NCBI GenBank assembly: GCA_002361355.1
Contig: DESQ01000022.1
Span: 1 to 21,555 of the forward strand
Source: Lachnospiraceae bacterium UBA3310
Lineage (GTDB): Bacteria > Bacillota > Clostridia > Lachnospirales > Lachnospiraceae
Length of the DNA stretch: 21,555 nucleotides
Reading direction: 5' to 3'
A model generated the notes under the pieces. The model was given only the letters and a program-made list of their open reading frames with translations. It made no database searches and was not told the origin of the DNA. Positions 14,652 through 21,555 of this stretch are shown here, one piece after another. Position numbers and translations under genes: made by a program. Position 1 is the first letter of the stretch, and every line of letters starts with the position of its first letter.

Positions 14652-15676
14652 CAACATTGGCGCTGCTTTTCACTTTTATACCGCTTGGTATTTTTCTATT
14701 GATTATGCTGCGGGAGCCGCGGACACTGTGGAGCGGCATCTCCTTTTTTATACTGATGGCGAGCATCCTGATTTCCCTTGTTCTGCTCTCGCCCGTATAT
14801 GTGGACTGGCTGGGAGAACATAAAGCGCTGCTTGGTCTGGCGGTGTTTGCCATTATTTTGGCAGCATGCTCTGTGGTCGTCTTTCCGGCATTGCTTATTT
14901 TACTGTTTTTGGTGGAGGGATTCAGGCTGTTACGCAGGGAGGGATTTAAGGCGTCGAACTTACTGTCCCTGTTGTTTGCGGTGCTGCTTTGCGCCTACCT
15001 TGTGGTGTGGCCTTTCTTCAATCATCTGGAGAAGAGGAGCTTTGGAGCGGCATGCTACGCGGTGATTTCCTTCTGCGCGGTTTATCTGCTGGCGCTGATG
15101 GCAATGTATACCCTGTCCGCTTTGCTCAACCTGTTCCATATAAAGAAGTGCCAAAATGCGGATTATATCATAGTGTTGGGCGCGGGAATTAAGGGGAAGA
15201 GAGTGACGCCCCTTTTGGCTGCCCGTCTGGATAAGGCAGTGGCGCTTCTGGCGAAAAATCCTGACGCAAAGTTGGTTCTGTCCGGGGGACAGGGCCCCGG
15301 AGAGGAGATTCCGGAGGGGGAAGCCATGGCGGCTTATGTGAAGGATAAAGGGGTGGATGAGGACAAGATTGTGGTGGAGCGGCGTTCCACGTCGACAGAG
15401 GAAAATCTGAGATTTTCCAGAGAATTGATGGAGAAGAGAGCGGGAAAACAGCCTAAAATTATTGTTGTCACCACTGCCTATCACGTCTTTCGGGCCTTGA
15501 TCCTGGCAAAGAGGGAAGGGATCAAATGCGTGGGATACGGGGCAAAAACGAAATGGTATTTTACCCTGAACGCATTGATCCGGGAGTTTATCGGTTATTT
15601 GAGCCTGACCTGGAAACGGCACGCGGGCGTGATGGCAGGGGTGGCTTTTTTGCTCTTTTTGAGTGTATTGCTATAG
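14648..15676 (+). CDS. YdcF/SanA-like (DUF218) membrane protein
   Basis: The frame is open from 14534, but translation should start at the ATG at 14648, whose ATGA overlaps the previous stop. The upstream part is another gene's frame. The 342-aa product has several N-terminal membrane helices over about 170 residues. A DUF218 domain follows: YIIVLGAGI near 173, LVLSGGQGPGEE near 207-218, the STSTEENL segment, and VTTAYHVFRALILAKREGI. A last helix (VAFLLFLSVLL) closes the protein. DUF218 proteins such as SanA and ElyC act in the cell envelope, linked to peptidoglycan or lipid-carrier metabolism, but the reaction is not settled. Translational coupling to the methionine-synthase-like gene is clear. 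It converges on thiT with only 7 nt between the stops and no obvious terminator. Confidence 0.88.
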   Translation: MTTLALLFTFIPLGIFLLIMLREPRTLWSGISFFILMASILISLVLLSPVYVDWLGEHKALLGLAVFAIILAACSVVVFPALLILLFLVEGFRLLRREGFKASNLLSLLFAVLLCAYLVVWPFFNHLEKRSFGAACYAVISFCAVYLLALMAMYTLSALLNLFHIKKCQNADYIIVLGAGIKGKRVTPLLAARLDKAVALLAKNPDAKLVLSGGQGPGEEIPEGEAMAAYVKDKGVDEDKIVVERRSTSTEENLRFSRELMEKRAGKQPKIIVVTTAYHVFRALILAKREGIKCVGYGAKTKWYFTLNALIREFIGYLSLTWKRHAGVMAGVAFLLFLSVLL

Positions 15677-15683
15677 AGGGGGA

Positions 15684-16409
15684 TCAGGACAATGCCATCT
15701 TTTTGACGGCGCCGATGCCTTTACGCACGGCGGGAATGGCAAGAAGCACCAGCGTAATTGCCGCTTCCGCAAAGACATAAATACCGTTGTAGACCAGGGA
15801 GTAAGGCAGCGGTGCCCAGCCCTCCCAGGCGTATTCGGCAAAAAAGATCCAGCCGGAGAGTACCACGAATACATAGCGGCCAAGAACCCCTGCAATGTAG
15901 CCTTTGATCAGCCCGTTTTTGGAACTGGCAAACAATCCCGAAAGTCCAAGCGCGCCGAAGGCCAGAATATAGTCCATCACAAGCTGCAGGGGAAAGAGTA
16001 TGTAGGGGTCAATGATAATCTGCAAAACGCCGTAGGCGACGCCGGTCAAAAGCCCTGCCCCAAGACCGAACAGATAGCCTGGCAGACAGATCACCAGCAT
16101 GGACAGAAGCGTTGCAGAACCGCCCCAGGGAAAGTCGATGATTTTGATTTCCGATAAAAGAGTGCCAAGCGCAAGCGACATGGCGCAGAACACAAGCTGT
16201 TTGACGGTCAGCTTCCCGCTCTTTTTAGCGGTGTTGTCAGCTTCCGCGTTTTGCGATGCGGCATATTTTTTTGCAAAGAGAATGGCGCCGACAAGAAGTG
16301 CGGCAAGAACGGCAGCTAACAGTACCTTGCCAAGAGTGGTGGGGACGTAGCTGGCGATGTTTCCCGCTTCGTCCGTTACTGCGTTGTAGAGCATTAAACT
16401 GTAGAACAT
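15684..16409 (-). CDS. thiT: thiamine ECF transporter substrate-binding protein ThiT
   Basis: This is the S component of an energy-coupling-factor importer for thiamine; the ATPase and EcfT parts would be encoded elsewhere. The true start is the ATG at 16409 (241 aa, MFYSLMLYN), behind AAGGAGG (16423-16417). The longer frame to 16463 would run through the ribosome-site hairpin. The ThiT core begins near residue 67 and has the substrate-site signatures PWGGS (94-98), YGVLQIIIDP (126-135), the LQLVMDY helix and YNG (207-209). Family members are usually about 190 residues. The extra ~65-residue head contains an additional hydrophobic helix (LLAAVLAALLVGAILFA), which is unusual. The TPP riboswitch directly upstream supports the substrate strongly. 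The gene stands alone on the minus strand. Confidence 0.9.
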   Translation of the reverse strand: MFYSLMLYNAVTDEAGNIASYVPTTLGKVLLAAVLAALLVGAILFAKKYAASQNAEADNTAKKSGKLTVKQLVFCAMSLALGTLLSEIKIIDFPWGGSATLLSMLVICLPGYLFGLGAGLLTGVAYGVLQIIIDPYILFPLQLVMDYILAFGALGLSGLFASSKNGLIKGYIAGVLGRYVFVVLSGWIFFAEYAWEGWAPLPYSLVYNGIYVFAEAAITLVLLAIPAVRKGIGAVKKMALS

Positions 16410-16416
16410 AAAAAAT

Positions 16417-16450
16417 CCTCCTTTGTCTTTAGAATAGCAAGGAGGGGAAC
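16417..16450 (-). promoter_or_regulatory. ribosome-site sequestering hairpin of the thiT leader
   Basis: On the minus strand CCTCCTT (16445-16439) can pair perfectly with the thiT ribosome site AAGGAGG (16423-16417) across a 15-nt loop. The adjoining GTTCCCCT (16450-16443) is complementary, with one G-U pair, to AGGGGAGC (16592-16585) in the 5' part of the riboswitch. The two pairings share bases 16443-16445 and exclude each other. Confidence 0.65.
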
Positions 16451-16495
16451 GGTAACGACGCATGTCGCAGAAAAACTGCGGCAGACTTTCGTTAT

Positions 16496-16600
16496 CAGCG
16501 CTTCCCTACGACGGTATTAACCGCATCAGGTAATGAGGGTTAGAGTCCCGGCGCATTTGGCACGCGGGCTCAATCTCAGCAAAAGCTCCCCTAGCAAGTT
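16496..16600 (-). promoter_or_regulatory. TPP riboswitch (THI element)
   Basis: Read on the minus strand, the element has the conserved blocks of the thiamine pyrophosphate aptamer in order: TAGGGGAGC, GCTGAGATTGAG, ACCCTCATTACCTGAT, GCGGTTAATACCG and CGTAGGGAAGC. The closing helix is short: TTGCT with AGCG gives about 4 bp. The P3 arm appears extended, with GAGCCCG and CGGGACTC as its sides. It precedes thiT by about 85 nt, so TPP should lower thiamine import. No terminator with a proper T run follows; control is more likely at translation initiation. Confidence 0.95.
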
Positions 16601-16647
16601 ATTCGGTTGTGCGGCTTTTTGCCGCGGCGGACAAATCCGCTTTCCTT

Positions 16648-16676
16648 ACTATAGGATGATACGGGGAAAATGTCAA
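16648..16676 (-). promoter_or_regulatory. sigma-A promoter of thiT
   Basis: On the minus strand TTGACA (16676-16671) is a perfect -35, spaced exactly 17 nt from TATAGT (16653-16648). It lies upstream of the riboswitch. Hairpin-forming sequences (GCGGATTTGTCCGC, and GCGGC/GCCGC around AAAAA) sit between it and the aptamer. Confidence 0.85.
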
Positions 16677-16699
16677 GGGATTCTTATGGGAGATGGGAT

Positions 16700-17524
16700 A
16701 TGAAAAATGAAAAATTTTCTTTCCGAAAAGCATGGGAAGTACTGTTCCCATTTATCGTATATTATCTGGTCTACAATGCGGTTTATCTGATGCTGGCTTT
16801 CCTGTATCAGGCCACGGTGAAACGCTTCGGCGGGGCATACGGGCAGTTTATGACGGCGCAGGCCGCGACAGTTACAGGCGTAGTCGGTGGGCTGTGTTCA
16901 GTGGCCGGCGTTTTGGTTCTTTTTCCGATGTTAAAAAGAGAGCTGCGGACGCGGGCGGAAGAAAAAACAGAGAGGGCCGCAGCGGCTTCCGGACGGGAAC
17001 GGATCCTGGAATTGACCGTGACGGTCATCTTTGCTGTCAGTGCCTCTTTAGGGCTCAATGCGCTGCTTACCTTAACGGGTTTTTCTCAAAACTCTTCATC
17101 CTATCAGAAAGTGGCGGATCATCAGTATGGTGTGGCTTTCGGGATCGGGCTGGTTCTCTATGGCCTGGTTTCTCCGCTGGCGGAGGAAGTGCTTTTCCGG
17201 GGCGTTATTTATAACCGCTTACGGCGTCTTTTTGGCCCTGTCATCGGCATTGTGGCGTCGGCGCTTTTCTTCGGCGCATTTCACGGGAACATAGTGCAGG
17301 GCGTCTACGGTATGGTTATGGGAATCCTCATGGCGTATCTGTATGAGCGGAGCGGGAAATTTTTTATTCCCTTTCTTTTTCATGCCGTGGCGAATCTGGC
17401 GGTGTACACTGTGGCGCATGTGCAGATGGTGCAGGCGGTCTTATTTACGCCCTGGGGCTGTGTGATTTTGCTGGCTGTGGCGGTCGTGTGCCTATGTTTG
17501 GAGAAAAAAGGAAAGAAAAGATAA
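16700..17524 (+). CDS. CPBP family intramembrane metalloprotease
   Basis: The ATG at 16700 (274 aa, MKNEKFSFRK) follows GGGAG near 16688. The frame extends to 16670, but that earlier start would overlap the -35 of the divergent thiT promoter. The protein has about eight membrane helices and the three CPBP (Abi/CAAX-protease) motifs: EEVLFRG at 162-168, FHGN at 194-197, and H228 with N232 in FHAVAN. The glutamates and histidines bind the catalytic metal. Family roles include prenyl-protein processing in eukaryotes. In Gram-positive bacteria they include bacteriocin self-immunity and other membrane proteolysis, but the substrate here is unknown. The gene is divergent from thiT. No terminator is visible after it. 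The next gene has its own control region. Confidence 0.9.
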   Translation: MKNEKFSFRKAWEVLFPFIVYYLVYNAVYLMLAFLYQATVKRFGGAYGQFMTAQAATVTGVVGGLCSVAGVLVLFPMLKRELRTRAEEKTERAAAASGRERILELTVTVIFAVSASLGLNALLTLTGFSQNSSSYQKVADHQYGVAFGIGLVLYGLVSPLAEEVLFRGVIYNRLRRLFGPVIGIVASALFFGAFHGNIVQGVYGMVMGILMAYLYERSGKFFIPFLFHAVANLAVYTVAHVQMVQAVLFTPWGCVILLAVAVVCLCLEKKGKKR

Positions 17525-17561
17525 ATTTTTAAGAAAAAAGAGAATATTTGATATGATTAAG

Positions 17562-17609
17562 TTGACATAATGTACCAAAAAATGGTACATTATATTATGT
17601 TAACATAAT
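17562..17609 (+). promoter_or_regulatory. promoter with two overlapping palindromes, likely operator
   Basis: TTGACA (17562-17567) is a perfect -35, with TACATT (17586-17591) 18 nt downstream as the best -10. Overlapping it is an inverted repeat, ATAATGTACC (17567-17576) with GGTACATTAT (17584-17593). Directly after this comes a perfect 16-bp palindrome, ATTATGTTAACATAAT (17594-17609). TTGACATAATG and TTAACATAATG form an imperfect direct repeat. The layout fits a repressor or two-site regulator of the glucosaminidase gene; the regulator is unknown. Confidence 0.55.
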
Positions 17610-17646
17610 GCGGTTCATTTGCGAAAGCGAAAGGATTTAGATACCT

Positions 17647-20600
17647 ATGAGAAAAATCTGGCGGACTGGAAATCATATCAAATTTGCTGCCTGCGCCATG
17701 GCGGTGATTGTCGGACTTTTGCCTCCCTGCGCGGCGATTGCGGCGGAAGAGACCACAGCGGAGGAAGAATCACCAAAAGAGGATACGGCGGCGGAGGAAA
17801 TGCCGGAAGAGGATTCTGCCAGCGAAGGGGAAACGACCGTTACCTATATCACTGCATTTGAGCCGCTTACGGAGGAGGATGCGCTTATATCCTGCATGGA
17901 GAAACCGGGTCTGGACGAGTTGGCAGAGCTGTTTCCGGAAACGCTTACCGTATGGATGGAGGGAGAAGAGGCATCTGCCAGTTTAGAGGTAGATTGGGAG
18001 AGCGAGGAGGATTTTGAGGAGACAAAACAGGAACGCTATACCTTCTATCCGAAATGGGATGAAACGCTGTATGCGGTTGCGGATTCCGCGGCGGATACCA
18101 TAGAGATTCCGACCATCACCGTAGAGGTGCCGGTGGAGAAGGGGATGATTCCCGAACTGGAGGAAGCAAAGAGCGCCCTTAAGGACATCATAGAGAATAA
18201 GAGCATTCTGGCGCTGGTCTATCTGTGCGATACATACGAGGTGAAGACCGGGGCTGCCCCGGATGCGGATACTGTGCAAACCGTGGTCAGCGGACAGTCC
18301 GTGCAGATTATGGATGCAGAGTTGGATGAATCCGGCAATGTCTGGTATCAGGCCCTCTTTTATCAGAATGGGACAGAATATACAGGCTACATAGAGCGGG
18401 GCTATCTGGCAGCCTCCGACGAAGATTTTTTACAGTGGGAGGAGACCTATATTGTGCTTCCCCCGGCGCCTAAGATGATGAGAAGCAGGAGGGCGGCTGC
18501 CAGCTATCCTGATGTGGATCAGTTTCCCGCCTCTTATCAGAATGCGCTCTATGGGTTGAAAGCAAAGCATCCGAATTGGATTTTTGTCAGAATGGATACA
18601 GGAATCGACTGGAACACAGCCATATCCAGGGAAATGGGGGATAAAAGTCTGATTCCGTCAACCAGTTCGGGATCCTGGCAGAACGGCATATATGGACAGG
18701 GATGGAGCTATGCGTCTGAGGGCATCCTCAAATATTATATGGATCCGAGAAACTTCTTGACGGATCCGGCTGTTTTTCAGTTTGAACAGTTGACATACAA
18801 TGACTCTTATCACACGGCGTCAGCGGTTCAGGAGATTTTGAAAAATTCTTTCATGTCTTCCACCATTCCGGGGGACAGCAGAACATACGCACAGGCTTTT
18901 AACGAGATCGGGCAATCGACGGGGGTCAGCCCCTTCCATCTTGCCAGCAGAGTATTGCAGGAGCAGGGGAAGGGCACTTCTCCATTGATATCAGGCGCTT
19001 ATCCTGGCTATGAGGGATATTACAATTATTTCAATGTGGGCGCTTCCGGAAAGACGGATGCGCTGGTCATTCAAAGCGGTCTGAAAAAAGCGAAAGAACA
19101 GGGGTGGAATACACGTTATAAGTCGCTTAATGGCGGCGCACGTGTGATAGGCGCAAATTATATTCTGAAAGGGCAGGATACGCTCTATTTAGAGAAGTTT
19201 AATGTTGCAAGCGGATACCACGCGAATTTTACCCATCAGTACATGCAGAATATTCAGGCGCCCGATTCTGAGGCTTCCAAGATCCGGAATGCTTACAACA
19301 GTGCGGGTGCGCTGGAGAACGGCTTCGTATTTAAAATTCCGGTATACAGTAATATGCCTGCATCGCCCTGCTCCAAACCAAACATGACAGATACCATTAC
19401 GCTGGATCAGACAACGGTAAGCGGCCTGCAGGTCAATAAAACCGTTAAGCTGATACCCTGTATAAACGGTTCTAAGGTTGATTACATCAGCAATATGACT
19501 TTCAGCAGCGATAACCCTTCTGTAGCGACCGTGGACAGTGTGGGAAAGGTTACGGCAATATCGCCGGGAAGCGCAGTCATAAGCTGTACCAGAAGCGGAA
19601 CGGGGACGGCGGTATGTACGGTAACAGTGGTAAAGGCTGACCCCGATGTGGCGACACCCACATTGTCCCCCGGTACTTATAGGGAGGGATTGCGTCTGGC
19701 AGACATTTCGTTGCCGGACGGATGGAAATGGGTAAAAGAGAATACCAGTATAGGAGCGGGCACGCATTCCTTTGAGGCGGTTTATACGCCGGAAGATACC
19801 ACAAAGTACAATACGGTTACGAGAAATCTCAGTTTTACGGTTAGCAAGGCAGTTCCGGCGTGCAAAATGCCGGAGGAACTGAAAGTTTCCGCCGGCTTGA
19901 CGCTGGGGGAGATCGTGCTTCCTGACGGATTTGTCTGGGAGAGCGATACGGAAACAAAATTGCAGGAGTCGGGCGAGTATACCTTTTATGTGATTTATAA
20001 TCCGGATGAAAATAATTATCATCCCGTGAAACACATTCCGCTTGTCGTACAGGTGGCCGGTGAAGCGTCAAAACCGGACGAAGATGAGGGTACGAGTTCC
20101 GGCGGCAATACGGGCACGGGGACAGGAAGCGGAACAGATTCTGGAAGCAATACGGGAAGTGGAAGCGGCGGCACAAGTTCCGGCGGTAATACGGGCACGG
20201 GGACAGGAAGCGGAACGGATTCTGGAAGCAATACGGGCACAGGGATGGGAAGCGGAAGCGGCGGCACAAGTTCCGGCGGCAATACGGGGACAGGAAGCGG
20301 AACGGATTCTGGAAGCAATACGGGCACAGGGACGGAAAGTGGAAGCGGCGGCACAAGTTCCGGTGGTAATACGAGCACCACAGCGGGCTCTTCGAATGCA
20401 GGTGCGCCGTTGAAGGAACTGCCGAAAAATACAGAACCGACAAAGAGTAAGGACAAAGGGGACGGCGCAAAGTCCGGCAATAACCAGTCGAAAAAGGATG
20501 AGGCACAGAACGGGACAGACAGCAATAACCAGCAAGTACAGAGCGGAACGGACAACAGCCAGCCGCAGGTAGCAACGGGCGGCAGCCAGCCGTCGCAGGA

Positions 20601-21555
20601 GACAGCAGCGGGCGGCAGCCAGCCGGCACAGGAGACAGCAGCGGGCGGCAGCCAGCCGGCACAGGAAACAGCAGCGGGCAACAGCCAGCCGGCACAAAAT
20701 GAGGCGGGCAGCAGTCAGTCAACGAAGAAAACGGAGGTAACCAGCCAGAGCAGGCGGTCTGAACGCAAGAATGCTGACGACGAGACAGCAGAGGAAAAGG
20801 TTGAGGCGCAGGAAGAGGAGGAGAGTTATTCTAAACCTGCGGTAACCATGTCTATGGACGATACGACAATATTAACGTCCGAAATATTGCAGATGGCGAA
20901 AGATCAGAATCTGGATCTTTTGCTTAACATGGGCAAGTATGCCACATGGAGTATTGATATTGACGAGGTTGATCCGAATACGATAGCGGAAGTGGATATG
21001 GGAATATCGCTGGGGACAGAGAACGTTCCAACGGAACTTATACAAGCAATTTTAGATGGAAATAAGTATTTGGAATTTACGCTGGCTCATGACGGATCGT
21101 TTGGCTTTCATCCGCTTTTGAGGGTTGCGCTGGATCCGATGTATGAGGGATGGTACGCGAATTTATTTTACTATAATGAGGACGCAGAGACATTAGAATT
21201 TATTTGCGACGCAATGATTGACAGCGACGGAATCGCAGAGTTCGATATGGAACATGCTTCCAGTTATGTGATTATTGTGAGCCCTGTCTCTATGGCGGGA
21301 ACGGCTGTCCCTGACGGCGCGGTTACCGGGGACACAGGAAGTCACGCAATGCGATGGATTGTGATAGGCGGGATTGTCGGTATTATAGCGGTTGGCACCG
21401 GATGCGGCATTTTCTTCTATCGTAAGAGAAGACAGGAAGAGACTGAGGAAGAAGAGTACGAAGAGGCCGGGGAAGAAGAGTACGAAGAGGCTGAGGAAGA
21501 AGAGTACGAAGAGGCCGGGGAAGAAGAGTACGAAGAGACTGAGGAAGAAGAGTAC
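17647..21555 (+). CDS. large surface glucosaminidase with Ig-like domains (3' partial)
   Basis: One uninterrupted frame of 1303 codons runs from the ATG at 17647 off the window edge. A signal peptide (about 1-33, ending AAIAA) is followed by an acidic spacer. A bacterial SH3-like domain spans about 190-258, with VWYQALFYQNG and GYIERGYL. A GH73-type endo-beta-N-acetylglucosaminidase domain follows (about 285-540), with probable catalytic E439 in RVLQEQG and the GYYNYFNVG motif. Next are a BIG2 Ig-like domain (584-663) and two further related beta modules (about 670-803). A Gly/Ser/Thr repeat linker, a Gln/Ala repeat and a beta domain ending HASSYVIIV (about 1100-1215) lead to a transmembrane helix near 1237-1257, RKRR, and a Glu/Tyr repeat tail. 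It should cleave peptidoglycan while membrane-anchored. No LPXTG sorting signal is seen within the window. The ribosome site is GAAAGGA near 17629. The stop lies outside the window. Confidence 0.9.
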   Translation, partial: MRKIWRTGNHIKFAACAMAVIVGLLPPCAAIAAEETTAEEESPKEDTAAEEMPEEDSASEGETTVTYITAFEPLTEEDALISCMEKPGLDELAELFPETLTVWMEGEEASASLEVDWESEEDFEETKQERYTFYPKWDETLYAVADSAADTIEIPTITVEVPVEKGMIPELEEAKSALKDIIENKSILALVYLCDTYEVKTGAAPDADTVQTVVSGQSVQIMDAELDESGNVWYQALFYQNGTEYTGYIERGYLAASDEDFLQWEETYIVLPPAPKMMRSRRAAASYPDVDQFPASYQNALYGLKAKHPNWIFVRMDTGIDWNTAISREMGDKSLIPSTSSGSWQNGIYGQGWSYASEGILKYYMDPRNFLTDPAVFQFEQLTYNDSYHTASAVQEILKNSFMSSTIPGDSRTYAQAFNEIGQSTGVSPFHLASRVLQEQGKGTSPLISGAYPGYEGYYNYFNVGASGKTDALVIQSGLKKAKEQGWNTRYKSLNGGARVIGANYILKGQDTLYLEKFNVASGYHANFTHQYMQNIQAPDSEASKIRNAYNSAGALENGFVFKIPVYSNMPASPCSKPNMTDTITLDQTTVSGLQVNKTVKLIPCINGSKVDYISNMTFSSDNPSVATVDSVGKVTAISPGSAVISCTRSGTGTAVCTVTVVKADPDVATPTLSPGTYREGLRLADISLPDGWKWVKENTSIGAGTHSFEAVYTPEDTTKYNTVTRNLSFTVSKAVPACKMPEELKVSAGLTLGEIVLPDGFVWESDTETKLQESGEYTFYVIYNPDENNYHPVKHIPLVVQVAGEASKPDEDEGTSSGGNTGTGTGSGTDSGSNTGSGSGGTSSGGNTGTGTGSGTDSGSNTGTGMGSGSGGTSSGGNTGTGSGTDSGSNTGTGTESGSGGTSSGGNTSTTAGSSNAGAPLKELPKNTEPTKSKDKGDGAKSGNNQSKKDEAQNGTDSNNQQVQSGTDNSQPQVATGGSQPSQETAAGGSQPAQETAAGGSQPAQETAAGNSQPAQNEAGSSQSTKKTEVTSQSRRSERKNADDETAEEKVEAQEEEESYSKPAVTMSMDDTTILTSEILQMAKDQNLDLLLNMGKYATWSIDIDEVDPNTIAEVDMGISLGTENVPTELIQAILDGNKYLEFTLAHDGSFGFHPLLRVALDPMYEGWYANLFYYNEDAETLEFICDAMIDSDGIAEFDMEHASSYVIIVSPVSMAGTAVPDGAVTGDTGSHAMRWIVIGGIVGIIAVGTGCGIFFYRKRRQEETEEEEYEEAGEEEYEEAEEEEYEEAGEEEYEETEEEEY
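20089..20376 (+). repeat. imperfect tandem repeat encoding Gly/Ser/Thr linker
   Basis: Three units begin with Gly-Thr-Ser-Ser-Gly-Gly-Asn-Thr at 20089, 20170 and 20263 (81, 93 and 87 bp), and a fourth truncated unit starts at 20350. Units differ in copies of the Gly-Thr dipeptide. All length differences are multiples of three, so the frame is kept. It encodes a flexible wall-spanning spacer. Confidence 0.9.
20578..20709 (+). repeat. 33-bp tandem repeat encoding GGSQPAQETAA
   Basis: Three full copies start at 20578, 20611 and 20644, and a degenerate fourth starts at 20677. Each encodes an 11-residue Gln/Ala-rich unit. It extends the linker of the surface protein and looks like recent slippage or recombination growth. 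Confidence 0.9.
21436..21555 (+). repeat. 24-bp tandem repeat encoding Glu/Tyr tail, reaches window edge
   Basis: Units of 24 bp encoding Glu-Glu-Glu-Tyr-Glu-Glu-Ala/Thr-Gly/Glu start at 21448, 21472, 21496 and 21520. A half unit precedes (21436) and a half follows to the edge (21544). They lie directly after the membrane helix and RKRR, so the tail should be cytoplasmic. Confidence 0.92.

Noticed and set aside
16410..16463. Longer thiT start at 16463
   Set aside because: It would translate through the ribosome-site hairpin. The ATG at 16409 has a perfect AAGGAGG at normal spacing.
19189..20722. Long minus-strand frames opposite the surface-protein gene
   Set aside because: Their proline- and arginine-rich translations mirror the Gly/Ser/Gln repeats on the plus strand. 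The plus-strand frame is uninterrupted and has recognisable domains.

Overview
The window looks like chromosome from a spore-forming member of the Clostridia, most likely Lachnospiraceae. The evidence is an alpha/beta-type small acid-soluble spore protein gene with a sigma-G-like promoter, the gene order tig-clpP-clpX-lon-ysxC, AGGAGG-type ribosome sites throughout, and a surface glucosaminidase built from domains common in this family. No rRNA, tRNA, CRISPR array, transposase or phage gene was seen.

Layout. 1-900: a small four-cysteine zinc-ribbon protein with a strong terminator, then a CYTH-domain triphosphatase-like protein. 895-2006: a visibly AT-richer island holding a 37-codon candidate micro-ORF, a 60-aa protein and a 194-aa protein that reads as an ADP-ribosyltransferase-fold (PARP-like) enzyme, closed by a terminator. 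The 60-aa/194-aa pair has the shape of a toxin-antitoxin module. 2040-4500: MATE exporter, DJ-1/PfpI protein, and the SASP gene with its own promoter, leader hairpin and terminator. 4507-10961: the protein-quality-control cluster of trigger factor, ClpP, ClpX and Lon, followed by the ribosome-assembly GTPase YsxC. A highly structured spacer lies between clpP and clpX, and a hairpin lies between clpX and lon. 10972-13356: three membrane proteins in tandem (AI-2E/PerM family, VanZ-like, DUF308/HdeD-like). 13371-15676: a lineage-type 151-aa protein with its own promoter and terminator, then a methionine-synthase-activation-like protein with a cysteine cluster, translationally coupled to a YdcF/DUF218 membrane protein. 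15684-16676 (minus strand): a thiamine ECF-transporter S component (ThiT) behind a TPP riboswitch whose expression platform looks like a ribosome-site sequestering hairpin. 16700-17524: a CPBP-family membrane protease. 17562 to the window edge: a very large surface protein, open at position 21555 after 1303 codons. It carries a signal peptide, SH3-like, glucosaminidase and Ig-like domains, repetitive linkers, a transmembrane helix and a Glu/Tyr repeat tail, and sits behind two palindromes overlapping its presumed promoter.

How the genes fit together. Trigger factor catches nascent chains, and ClpXP and Lon remove damaged or regulatory proteins. The thiamine importer is controlled by its product TPP. 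The remaining genes are mostly envelope proteins. The least explained parts are the ART-like pair, the clpP-clpX spacer RNA, and the glucosaminidase with its acidic cytoplasmic tail.
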